Notes under the pieces: model-generated
The model's database searches: none
The model's input: only the letters and a program-made list of their open reading frames with translations
Told to the model about the DNA's origin: nothing
Made by a program: the position numbers and the translations under genes
In this document: piece after piece, positions 42,551 through 50,554 of the stretch
How the letters are laid out: every line of letters starts with the position of its first letter
Position numbering within the stretch: the stretch's first letter is position 1
Assembly: GCA_020634515.1 (NCBI GenBank)
Contig: JACKBL010000006.1
Location: 124,001-188,000 of the forward strand
Direction: 5' to 3'
DNA from: Ardenticatenales bacterium
GTDB lineage: Bacteria; Chloroflexota; Anaerolineae; Promineifilales; Promineifilaceae
Length of the DNA stretch: 64,000 nt

Positions 42551-43204
42551 ATGAAGATAGCGATTATTGGTGGTACAGGACCGGAGGGAAGTGGTCTCGG
42601 TTTTCGTTGGGCGGCGGCGGGGCATGAGGTGATCATTGGCTCGCGCCGCGCGGAGAAGGGGCAACAGGTGGCGGCGGAATTGCTGGCGCTGGAGCCGGAT
42701 TTTCCGATTCGCGGCATGGATAATCTGGCGGCGGTGACGGCGTGCGATGTGGCTGTGCTGGCGGTTCCGTATGGGGCGCAGGCGGCGACGTTGGCCGGTT
42801 TGCAAGAGGCGTTGGCGGGTAAGCTGCTGATTACGGTGGTCGCGCCGACGGGGGAAAAGGCCTCGGTCGTTTATCGCCTGCCCAGTGGGTTGTCCGCCGC
42901 CGAGGAAGCGCAGCAGCAGTTGGGGGATGCCGTGCGCGTGGTGGCTGCGTTCCAGAATATCGGGGCGCATCATTTGCGGGACCTGGACCATGAAATGGAC
43001 TGCGACGTGTTGGTTTGTGGGCAAAAGGCGGTGGACAAGGATGTGGCGATGCGGTTGGCGCAGGACGCGGGGCTGCGGGGTGTGAATGCGGGTTCGCTGC
43101 AAAATGCCGGTGTGGTGGAGGGGCTGACGTCGCTGTTGATTTTTATGAATATCAAGTATAAGGTGAAAGCTGCCGGCATTCGTATTGCCGGCATCTCCCC
43201 CTAA
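42551..43204 (+). CDS. npdG: F420-dependent NADP reductase
   Basis: 217 aa. A Rossmann start MKIAIIGGTGPEGSGLGFRW and GSRRAEKGQ (NADP phosphate site), then AVLAVPYGAQAATLAGLQEA and AFQNIGAHHLRDLD, are typical of NpdG/Fno proteins, which move hydride between NADPH and coenzyme F420. It stands within the purine locus and an F420-type LLM oxidoreductase ends the locus (49032), so F420 is probably an electron carrier here. GGAAGG lies about 10 nt before the ATG. Confidence 0.88.
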   Translation: MKIAIIGGTGPEGSGLGFRWAAAGHEVIIGSRRAEKGQQVAAELLALEPDFPIRGMDNLAAVTACDVAVLAVPYGAQAATLAGLQEALAGKLLITVVAPTGEKASVVYRLPSGLSAAEEAQQQLGDAVRVVAAFQNIGAHHLRDLDHEMDCDVLVCGQKAVDKDVAMRLAQDAGLRGVNAGSLQNAGVVEGLTSLLIFMNIKYKVKAAGIRIAGISP

Positions 43205-43336
43205 AATAACACCCGCAACAGTCACGCCAGAAGAGTGGACTTGAGGCGGCTGGCGTCCTGGCGAGTTAGGGATGTGTATCCCCAACCCTTTAACTGCCAG
43301 TCACGAGTGGGGAATTCATAACCTGGAGACGTGATT

Positions 43337-45916
43337 ATGAAATTTCTCCTCAACGGACAGCAATACACCTACGACGGCGACCCCGACCTGGACTTGATGA
43401 CGTTTCTGCGCGAGCAGCAGGGCATCATCTCCCCCAAGAACGGCTGCGCCCCCCAGGCCGCCTGCGGCTGCTGCGCCGTGCAACTCAACGACAAAACCGT
43501 TCTCTCCTGCGTCACCAAAATGAGCCGCGTCGCCGATGGCGTCGTCACCACCACGGAAGGGCTGGGAACCTACCGCCAGCAAGTCTTTGCCAACGCCTTT
43601 GTCGCCAGCGGCGGCGTGCAGTGCGGCTTCTGCATCCCCGGCATCGTGATGCAGGCCAACACCCTCATCGACCACAATCCCGATCCCTCCCGTGCCGACG
43701 TGGAAAAGGCGCTCACGCCGCACATCTGCCGCTGCACCGGCTATAAAAAGATCGTGGACGCCGTGCAAATGGCCGCGCAGGCCATTCGTGCCGAGGAAGA
43801 ACTGCTGATGCCGGCATCTACCGCACAAATCGGCGCGCGTCAACCGAAATACGAAGCAGCGAAACTGGTGCTGGGCCAGCACCGCTACGTGGACGACATC
43901 CGCATTGAGGGGATGAAAACGGGCGCCCTGAAATTCAGCGACCATCCCCGCGCCCGCGTTTTGCGCATAGACATCGTGGCGGCAGCAGCGCAACCCGGCG
44001 TGCTGCGGATATTGACGGCGGCGGACTTCCCCGGCGAGCGCACCGTGGGCCTGATCAAACAAGATTGGCCGCAGATGGTGGCCGTGGGGGAGGTGACCCA
44101 CTACATTGGGGACGTGTTGGCGCTGGTGGTGGCGGAATCAGACCGCGCCGCGCGCGAAGCGGTGGCGAAAATCCAGGTCGAATACGAGGTGCTGCCGCCC
44201 ATCGTGGACATGCACGCGGCCATGAGCGAAGACAGTCCGCTGGTCCACGAACAGTTGGCCGGTAACGTCCTCTCGCGCACGGTGACGCAGCGCGGCGACC
44301 TGGCGGCGGCGAAGGCGTCCGCGGCGTTCACGGCGCGCGGTGTGTTCCAGACGCAAATGATTGAGCACGGCTTCATGGAGCCGGAGTGCGCCGTGGCTTA
44401 TCCGGCGGGCGATGGCGTGGAGGTGTTGTCGCCGGGGCAGGGGGTGTACGATGACCGCGTGCAGATTGCAAAACTGCTGGGCCTGCCGCCGGCGCAGGTG
44501 CGCGTAGTCATGGTCCCCAATGGCGGCGGCTTTGGTGGCAAGGAGGATTTGAGCGTGCAGGGGCACGCGGCGCTGGCGGCGTATTTGCTGCAAATGCCGG
44601 TGAAAGTGCGCCTGACGCGGGATGAATCGATTGCTTTCCACCCGAAACGGCATCCCATCTGGATGGATTACGAGATTGGCTGCGACGCCGCGGGTCGGCT
44701 CACCTTTTGCCAGGTGCGGTTCGTGGGGGATACGGGGGCGTATGCGTCCGTGGGCGCGAAGGTGTTAGAGCGGTCGGCGGGGCACGCTACAGGCGCGTAC
44801 AATTTTCCGGTGACGGATGTGGTGAGTACGGCGGTGTACACGAACAACATTCCTTGCGGGGCGATGCGTGGTTTTGGCGTGAATCAGGCGGCGTTTGGCC
44901 TGGAGAGCTTGATTGATGAGTTGTGTGAGCAGGGGGGCTTTGATCGCTGGCAGTTCCGCTATGATAATGCGCTGCAAGATGGGGATATGACGGCGACGGG
45001 GCAGGTGATTGAGGCGGGCGCGGGGGCGCGGGCGACGTTGTTGGCGGTGAAGGGGGCGTTTTATGGGGCGCGATATGCCGGCATTGCCTGCGGCATCAAG
45101 AATACAGGCGTCGGCAACGGGATGCCCGATGTCTCCTCCGCCCGCGTCACCATTGCCGCTCCAGATCAGATCATCATCGACCACGGCTGGACGGAAATGG
45201 GACAGGGCGTGAATACCATTGCCGTGCAGGTCGTCTGCCAGGAAACAGGGCTGTCGCCGGACCTGTTTACGGTGCGCATTGACACGGGGGCGGAGCAGGA
45301 GGCGGGCATGACCACGGCCTCGCGGGCGACTTCGCTGGTGGGGAATGCTCTGATTGACGCCTGTCGCGGCTTGAAGCAGGATTTGCGGACGCACACGCTG
45401 GCGGACCTGGTGGGGCGCGTCTATGAGGGGCGCTGGGTGGTGGATTGGACGACGAAGCCGGGGGCGATGGTGGAGAAGGTGTATACGCATTACTCCTACA
45501 GCTACGCGACGCAGGTGGTGATTCTGGACGAGGAGACGGGGTTTGTGAAGAAGGTGGTGGCGGCGCACGATGCCGGCAAAATCTTCAACCCCACGCTCTT
45601 CGAAGGACAACTCGAAGGCTCCATCCACATGGGCCTCGGCTACGCCCTCAGCGAAGAACTCGCCCTAGAAAATGGCCGCCCCCAAAGCACCCGCCTGCGC
45701 AACATGGGCATCCTGCGCGCCAAAGAGATGCCGGAAATGGAAATCATCGGCGTCGAAGTCCCCGACCCCTACGGACCCTACGGGGCCAAAGGCGTGGGCG
45801 AAATCGGCCTCGTGCCCACCGCCGGGGCCGTCGCCAACGCCCTCTACCAGTTTGATGGCGTCCGCCGCCGCCAACTTCCCATGCGCATCCCCAAGCGCGG
45901 CCTCACCCGTAAATAG
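43337..45916 (+). CDS. xdhD: One-piece XdhD-type molybdenum hydroxylase
   Basis: 859 aa from ATG 43337 (GGAG 8 nt upstream; GTG 43331 is possible). The N-terminal 2Fe-2S domains (PKNGCAPQAACGCCAVQLND, GVQCGFCIPGIVMQANTLID, HICRCTGYKKIVDAV) are fused to the Mo-binding large subunit (GGGFGGKEDLSVQGHAALAA, FHPKRHPIWMDYEIGCDAAG, MRGFGVNQAAFGLE, GWTEMGQGVNTIAVQVVCQE, GAKGVGEIGLVPTAGAVANA). No FAD domain is present. This is the layout of selenium-dependent xanthine dehydrogenase/XdhD of purine degraders. Selenium would be a labile cofactor, not a selenocysteine; no in-frame UGA is used. Electrons must leave to an outside acceptor, possibly the FAD subunit at 32025. Confidence 0.93.
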   Translation: MKFLLNGQQYTYDGDPDLDLMTFLREQQGIISPKNGCAPQAACGCCAVQLNDKTVLSCVTKMSRVADGVVTTTEGLGTYRQQVFANAFVASGGVQCGFCIPGIVMQANTLIDHNPDPSRADVEKALTPHICRCTGYKKIVDAVQMAAQAIRAEEELLMPASTAQIGARQPKYEAAKLVLGQHRYVDDIRIEGMKTGALKFSDHPRARVLRIDIVAAAAQPGVLRILTAADFPGERTVGLIKQDWPQMVAVGEVTHYIGDVLALVVAESDRAAREAVAKIQVEYEVLPPIVDMHAAMSEDSPLVHEQLAGNVLSRTVTQRGDLAAAKASAAFTARGVFQTQMIEHGFMEPECAVAYPAGDGVEVLSPGQGVYDDRVQIAKLLGLPPAQVRVVMVPNGGGFGGKEDLSVQGHAALAAYLLQMPVKVRLTRDESIAFHPKRHPIWMDYEIGCDAAGRLTFCQVRFVGDTGAYASVGAKVLERSAGHATGAYNFPVTDVVSTAVYTNNIPCGAMRGFGVNQAAFGLESLIDELCEQGGFDRWQFRYDNALQDGDMTATGQVIEAGAGARATLLAVKGAFYGARYAGIACGIKNTGVGNGMPDVSSARVTIAAPDQIIIDHGWTEMGQGVNTIAVQVVCQETGLSPDLFTVRIDTGAEQEAGMTTASRATSLVGNALIDACRGLKQDLRTHTLADLVGRVYEGRWVVDWTTKPGAMVEKVYTHYSYSYATQVVILDEETGFVKKVVAAHDAGKIFNPTLFEGQLEGSIHMGLGYALSEELALENGRPQSTRLRNMGILRAKEMPEMEIIGVEVPDPYGPYGAKGVGEIGLVPTAGAVANALYQFDGVRRRQLPMRIPKRGLTRK

Positions 45917-45930
45917 CCCCGAATACCGAA

Positions 45931-45959
45931 AAACCCGGTGTTTGGAAACCGGGTTTTGG
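45931..45959. repeat. AAACCCGGT hairpin between xdhD and ssnA
   Basis: AAAACCCGGTGTTTGGAAAC with CGGGTTTT forms a stem in the 58-bp gap before ssnA. Confidence 0.7.
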
Positions 45960-45974
45960 CCCAGGAGCAATCGC

Positions 45975-47321
45975 ATGAGTACGCTCATCCACAACGTAAC
46001 CATTTTCACCAACGACGAGGCCAACACCATCCTCCCTGATGGCGCGATCCTCATTGACGGCGCCCGCATCACCGCCGTGGACACCGCCGCCGCGCTGATG
46101 GGGCAATACCCCCACGCGGAGCGGCTGGATGGCGGCGGGCGGTTGCTGATGCCCGGCTTCACCAACGCCCACATGCACTTCTACGGCCTCTATGCGCGTG
46201 GCCTGGCCCTCAACCGCACCCCGCACAACTTCCACGAGATTCTGCAATACCTCTGGTGGGCGCTGGACAAGGTGCTGGATGACGAGGCCGTCTACTACAG
46301 TGCCTTGATTCCGGCCATCACGGCAGTGCGTCACGGCGTCACCAGTGTTATTGATCATCATGCGAGTCCTGGGGCTTGTGCCGGCAGTTTGGACCAGATC
46401 GAAGCCGCCTTGAGCCAGGTGGGTTTGCGCGGCTTGCTCTGCTACGAAGTCTCGGACCGGGACGGGAAGGCAACGCGGAACGCGGGACTGGCGGAGAATG
46501 AGCGGTACATGCGCAAGTGCGCGGCGGCGCAGGCACAGGACCCGGATGGATTGTTTGCCGGCATGATGGGCCTGCACGCCTCCTTCACCCTGGATGATGA
46601 TTCGCTGGAACAGGCGGCGGCGATTGCCCATGACCTCGGTCGGGGCTGCCACATTCACATGCTGGAAGATTTCGTTGACGAAACCCTGACCCGTCAGAAA
46701 TATGGCCGCTCCGTGGTGGAACGCCTGCATCATTTTGGCATCCTCGGTCCCCGCAGCATCACCGCGCACGGTATTTTTCTCGACGACGCGGGCCGTCGCC
46801 TGCTGGCGGACACCGATACCATCGTCGTGCATCAGGCGCAGTCCAATATGAACAACGCTGTGGGACGCGCGGACGTGTTCGCCTTACTGCAAGCGGGCGT
46901 GACCGTGGGCATCGGCACGGATGGCATGACGCCCGACCTGCGCCGCGAGGTGATGACGGGCTACCTGATGCACAAGCATCACCAGAAGGACAACAATCTC
47001 GGTTGGGCGGAATTCGAGCGGATGGCGTTGCGGAATAATCCGGCTATTTATGAGCGGTTGACGGGTCGGGCGGTGGGGCGCATTGCGCCGGGCTGCCTGG
47101 CGGATGTGATTTTGCTGGATTACTATGCGCCGACTGTGTTGAATGCCGGCAATTTCTGGGGACACTTCCTCTACGGCATCATCGACGCCGACGTAGACAC
47201 CACCATCATCAACGGCAACATCGTCATGCGCCACAAAGAACTGCCCCACCTGGACGAACCCCGCATCGCCGCCGCCTCCCGCGCCGTCGCCGCCCGCGTC
47301 TGGCGGCGCTACCACGAATAG
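45975..47321 (+). CDS. ssnA: SsnA-type aminohydrolase
   Basis: 448 aa from ATG 45975 (AGGAG 6 nt upstream). Amidohydrolase metal site: LMPGFTNAHMHFYGLYARGL (HxH), CHIHMLEDFVDETL (His), ITAHGIFLDDAG (His) and GIGTDGMTPDL (Asp). The sequence NNAVGRADVFALLQAGVTVG and the C-terminal GHFLYGIIDADVDTTIINGN are those of the SsnA family, which always accompanies XdhD in the selenium-linked purine cluster. It is expected to deaminate or open a purine product; the precise substrate is unproven. It is followed 9 bp later by a second amidohydrolase. Confidence 0.92.
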   Translation: MSTLIHNVTIFTNDEANTILPDGAILIDGARITAVDTAAALMGQYPHAERLDGGGRLLMPGFTNAHMHFYGLYARGLALNRTPHNFHEILQYLWWALDKVLDDEAVYYSALIPAITAVRHGVTSVIDHHASPGACAGSLDQIEAALSQVGLRGLLCYEVSDRDGKATRNAGLAENERYMRKCAAAQAQDPDGLFAGMMGLHASFTLDDDSLEQAAAIAHDLGRGCHIHMLEDFVDETLTRQKYGRSVVERLHHFGILGPRSITAHGIFLDDAGRRLLADTDTIVVHQAQSNMNNAVGRADVFALLQAGVTVGIGTDGMTPDLRREVMTGYLMHKHHQKDNNLGWAEFERMALRNNPAIYERLTGRAVGRIAPGCLADVILLDYYAPTVLNAGNFWGHFLYGIIDADVDTTIINGNIVMRHKELPHLDEPRIAAASRAVAARVWRRYHE

Positions 47322-47330
47322 GACTTTTCC

Positions 47331-48689
47331 ATGACCTCCATTTTGCTTCGTCACGCCCGCTTGCTGGTGACCATGAATGATGACTTTGAGGCGATTGAAG
47401 ATGGCGCATTATTCGTGCGCGACAACGTCATCGCCTGGGTAGGTCCGACCGGCGACATCCCGCCGGCATACAGCCACGCGGACCGCCTGATTGACGCCAC
47501 CGACAAGGTCGTGCTGCCCGGCCTCGTCAACACCCACCACCACCTCTACCAGACCCTCACCCGCGCCCTCGCGCCCGATAGTCCCCTCTTCCCCTGGCTG
47601 CAAACGCTCTACCCCATCTGGGCGCGCATGGATGGCGAGGCCGTGTACACCAGCGCCCTCGTGGGCATGGCCGAACTCATCCTCAGCGGCTGCACTACCT
47701 CCAGCGACCATCTCTATCTCTTCCCCAATGGGGCGCAACTGGAGGATGAGATTCGCGCCGCCCAGGAACTGGGGCTGCGCTTCCATGCCGCCCGCGGCTC
47801 CATGTCCCTCGGCGAAAGCGATGGCGGTCTGCCGCCCGACAGCGTGGTACAGGACGAGGCCACGATCCTGAGCGACTGCCGCCGCGTCATTGAGGCGTAC
47901 CACGATCCCAACCCCTACGCCATGCTGCGCATCGTCGTGGCTCCCTGCTCTCCCTTCTCCGTCACCCCCGACCTGATGCGCGAATCGGCGCGGCTGGCGC
48001 GCAGCTACGGCGTCACCCTGCACACCCATCTGGCGGAAACGAAAGACGAGGAGGATTTTTGCCTGGAGCGGTTTGGCTTCCGCCCCGCCGCCTACGCGGA
48101 GCATCTGGAATGGGTGGGGGATGATGTCTGGTGGGCGCATTCCATTCACGTCAACAGCGCGGAGATCGGCCTCATGGCGCGCACGCACACCGGCGCCGCC
48201 CATTGCCCATGCAGCAATATGCGCCTGGCCAGCGGCATCGCCCCCGTGCGCCAATGGCTGGACCAGGCCGTGCCCGTGGGGTTGGGCGTGGATGGCTCCG
48301 CCAGCAACGACGGCTCGCACATGCTCAACGAAGCGCGGCAGGCGCTCCTCTTGCAGCGCGTGCTACGCCAGGCCACGACCCTGACCACGCGGGAGGCGCT
48401 GTGGCTGGCGACGCGCGGCGGCGCAAACGTGCTGCGGCGGAATGATATTGGGCAGTTGGCCGTGGGCATGGCTGCCGATTTTATTGCCTTTGATCTGAAC
48501 CAGCTTCCCTACGCGGGCGCGTGGCACGACCCGATGGCGGCCCTGGTTTTCTGCGCCCCACAGCAGGTAGACCTGAGCGTGATCAATGGGCGCATCATCG
48601 TCGAGGATGGCGAACTGCGTACCCTGGACCTGATCCCCGTCATCCGGCGGCACAACGCCATCAGCCAACGCCTGATCAACGGCGCGTGA
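47331..48689 (+). CDS. 8-oxoguanine deaminase (TrzN/AtzB-like amidohydrolase)
   Basis: 452 aa. Metal ligands: LPGLVNTHHHLYQTLTRALA (HxH motif), LHTHLAETKDEEDFCLERFG (His and HxxxE region), WWAHSIHVNSAEIGLMART (His) and GLGVDGSASNDGSHMLNEAR (Asp). The long THHHLYQTLTR and CSPFSVTPDLMRESARLAR segments are those of 8-oxoguanine deaminases, converting 8-oxoguanine to uric acid. That product would feed the neighbouring purine pathway. Guanine or other aminopurines are alternatives. Confidence 0.9.
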   Translation: MTSILLRHARLLVTMNDDFEAIEDGALFVRDNVIAWVGPTGDIPPAYSHADRLIDATDKVVLPGLVNTHHHLYQTLTRALAPDSPLFPWLQTLYPIWARMDGEAVYTSALVGMAELILSGCTTSSDHLYLFPNGAQLEDEIRAAQELGLRFHAARGSMSLGESDGGLPPDSVVQDEATILSDCRRVIEAYHDPNPYAMLRIVVAPCSPFSVTPDLMRESARLARSYGVTLHTHLAETKDEEDFCLERFGFRPAAYAEHLEWVGDDVWWAHSIHVNSAEIGLMARTHTGAAHCPCSNMRLASGIAPVRQWLDQAVPVGLGVDGSASNDGSHMLNEARQALLLQRVLRQATTLTTREALWLATRGGANVLRRNDIGQLAVGMAADFIAFDLNQLPYAGAWHDPMAALVFCAPQQVDLSVINGRIIVEDGELRTLDLIPVIRRHNAISQRLINGA

Positions 48690-49031
48690 CCCGCTCTCGT
48701 CTTTCGTCGTTCGTAACTGCCAAGTAACCGTCCGAAAATAACTTCACACTTCTGACGGACGGTTACTGACAAGCTATCCGCGATAGCCGCTATCCGTGAT
48801 AGCCGCTATCCGTGATAGCCGCTATCCGTGATAGCCGCTATCCGTGATAGCCGCTATCCGTGATAGCCGCTGTCCGCACATTTCCGCTAACTTAATTGCG
48901 GACAGCCACTAACCCTCTCGTGGGCTGAGCTTGTCGCAGCCCCTGTTGCCTGCGACAGGCTCAGGCAACGGGCCAGGAGATTGGTTCATTCTTGGAGAAT
49001 GAACCAATCGTCATTTCAAAAGGAGAATCCC
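48690..49031. other. Intergenic region packed with palindromic repeats
   Basis: No gene. In order: AGTAACCGTCCG...CGGACGGTTACT (48723-48767), a tandem array of 16-bp palindromes (48773-48868), GCTGTCCGCA...TGCGGACAGC (48869-48906), a GGGCTGAGCTTGTCGCAGCCC-type repeat with GCGACAGGCTCAGGC (48920-48967) and the GATTGGTTCATTCT hairpin (48979-49009). Confidence 0.85.
48773..48868. repeat. Six tandem 16-bp palindromes
   Basis: GCTATCCGTGATAGCC is repeated six times without spacing (first unit has CCGCG in place of CCGTG), then GCTGTCCG. Each unit folds on itself (GGCTATC/GATAGCC), so the array can form a row of small cruciforms or one long hairpin. Confidence 0.95.
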
Positions 49032-50039
49032 ATGACCCAAGATAGAGTTGCCCTGTATTTGCAGGATGCCCACTCCTTACAGGAAGGCATCGAACTGGTG
49101 AAGTATGCCGAAGCGAAGGGATTTGAAGCCGTCTGGCAGGCGGAGAGCCGCCTGGTGCGGGATTGCATCGTGCCCATGGCGGCGTTTGCGGCGCATACGA
49201 GCAAGCTGAAGGTGGGCAGCGGCGTTACCAATAACTGGACGCGCAACGTGGGCTTGCTGGCGGCTACGTTTTTGACGCTGGACGACCTGGCGCCCGACCG
49301 CATTATCTGCGGCATTGGGGCGTGGTGGGATCCGTTGGCGAGCAAGGTGGGCATTGAGCGGCGCAAACCGCTGACGGCGATGCGGGAGACGGTGGAGGTG
49401 CTGCGCCGCCTGCTGGCCGGCGAAAATGTCACCTTCCACGGTGAATTCCATCATGTGACGGACATCCAGCTAGATGTGGTGCATGGTCGCAAGGGGGCGC
49501 GCAATGTGCCCATTTACATTGGGGCTACGGGCATGAAGATGATGGAGCTAACGGGGGAGATTGCGGATGGGGTGGTGCTGAATTATCTGGTGGCGCCCAA
49601 GTATAATCTGCAGGCGTTGGAGGCGTTGGAGCGGGGGGCGAAGCGTGCCGGCAAAACGCTTGACGACATAGACCGCCCCCAGTTGATGATTTGCTCGGTT
49701 GATCATGACCGCAAGAAGGCGTTGGACGGCGCGCGCAAGATGATCACGCAGTACCTGGGGCAGCAGCCGCACCTGATGAAGGCCAGCGGCGTCAGCCAGG
49801 ACCTGTTGGACGAAATTCATCAGGTGTTGACGTGGCCGGCGACGGATGAGCAGATTGAGGCGGCAATGCACCTGGTGCCGGACGACGTGGTGCAGATGTG
49901 TACGGCGGCCGGCTCGCCGGAAGAGGTGAAGGCCAAAGTGCGCGAGTACATCGACAACGGCTGCACCTGCCCCATCCTCTATCCGCTGGGTGACGCGCGC
50001 TTGATGATTGACATCTTTAGCGAGGGGTACAGCAGTTAA
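49032..50039 (+). CDS. F420-dependent LLM-class oxidoreductase
   Basis: 335 aa from ATG 49032 (AGGAG 6 nt upstream). Bacterial luciferase-like TIM barrel of the F420 (Mer/MsrR-like) group: QDRVALYLQDAHSLQEGIEL, AEAKGFEAVWQAESRLVRDC, VGSGVTNNWTRNVGLLAATF, LAPDRIICGIGAWWDPLASK, PIYIGATGMKMMELTGEIAD and GVVLNYL. It probably oxidises or reduces a small molecule with F420, recycled by the NADP reductase at 42551. It may belong to the purine locus or be an independent gene; it is set off by 340 bp of repeats. Confidence 0.9.
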   Translation: MTQDRVALYLQDAHSLQEGIELVKYAEAKGFEAVWQAESRLVRDCIVPMAAFAAHTSKLKVGSGVTNNWTRNVGLLAATFLTLDDLAPDRIICGIGAWWDPLASKVGIERRKPLTAMRETVEVLRRLLAGENVTFHGEFHHVTDIQLDVVHGRKGARNVPIYIGATGMKMMELTGEIADGVVLNYLVAPKYNLQALEALERGAKRAGKTLDDIDRPQLMICSVDHDRKKALDGARKMITQYLGQQPHLMKASGVSQDLLDEIHQVLTWPATDEQIEAAMHLVPDDVVQMCTAAGSPEEVKAKVREYIDNGCTCPILYPLGDARLMIDIFSEGYSS

Positions 50040-50069
50040 ATAAGGCGAGACTAAGCTCGCGTAAGGGTT

Positions 50070-50312
50070 TCAGGGGGTTAAAAATGCCGGCGGTTGGCTC
50101 AGGCGATAAATTGCCGGGCGATACTGTGGTCTGGGAATGGGCTTGCCGCTTTGGCGCGCCGTTTCCAGCCACGCTTCCTTTGCTATCTGCACTTCTCGCA
50201 AAGCTTCCTCCGGCGTCTCGCCAAATGCAGAGCAATAACGCAGGTCTGGAATGTCAGCAATGTAGCCTTCGTCTTCTTCTGAGTAGAAAATGCTGATGAA
50301 GTAGTCTTCCAT
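50070..50312 (-). CDS. hicB: HicB-family antitoxin
   Basis: 80 aa. MEDYFISIFYSEEDEGYIAD, then IPDLRYCSAFGETPEEALRE and VQIAKEAWLETARQSGKPIP, is a complete HicB fold (partial RNase H-like, no DNA-binding tail). GGAGG at the end of the upstream hicA frame serves as ribosome site, one base after the hicA stop. Since the toxin gene has lost its 5' end, this antitoxin may no longer have a partner. Confidence 0.9.
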   Translation of the reverse strand: MEDYFISIFYSEEDEGYIADIPDLRYCSAFGETPEEALREVQIAKEAWLETARQSGKPIPRPQYRPAIYRLSQPPAFLTP

Positions 50313-50313
50313 A

Positions 50314-50514
50314 TTATTCCTCCAATGTTAGATTGTATTGTTCGACAAGCTGCAAGAATTGACGAATCTGGTAGGGTTTGACATGTCCTTTACTATTCTG
50401 TAGATTCAATATCTCGGGAATGTCAGGATGTGTAAAAATGTGATGACTGCCGTGCGTGCGCGATAACTCAAAGCCAAATGCATTTACGAGTCCAACGAAA
50501 TCGGTGAAGCGAAT
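50314..50514 (-). pseudogene. hicA: HicA toxin, 5'-truncated
   Basis: The minus-strand frame reads RFTDFVGLVNAFGFELSRTH, GSHHIFTHPDIPEILNLQNS, KGHVKPYQIRQFLQLVEQYN and LTLEE. This is a HicA dsRNA-binding-like toxin with the catalytic His in GSHHIF. There is no start codon: a stop (TGA 50517-50515) lies just before ATT, and the missing about 15-20 N-terminal residues are replaced by the 41-bp repeat at 50514-50554. Confidence 0.8.
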
Positions 50515-50554
50515 TCACTGAAAAAACCGGGTTTTTCGATTGTCCGGCAAAAAT
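50514..50554. repeat. 41-bp repeat at the hicA/rmuC junction
   Basis: TTCACTGAAAAAACCGGGTT, then TTTCGATTGTCCGGCAAAAAT, is identical to 55785-55825. It contains the AAAACCGGGTTTT palindrome. Here it sits exactly where both the hicA 5' end and the rmuC 3' end are lost. Confidence 0.9.

Noticed and set aside
43337..45916. Selenocysteine in the XdhD-type enzyme
   Set aside because: The frame has no in-frame TGA; selenium in this family is a bound cofactor.
48773..48868. Possible CRISPR array
   Set aside because: Units are 16 bp, adjacent and without spacers; no cas genes are present.
48918..48968. TGAGCTTGTCGAAG/CTTCGACAGGCTCA repeat as a novel element
   Set aside because: This palindrome type is widespread in bacterial intergenic DNA; I list it as a repeat only.
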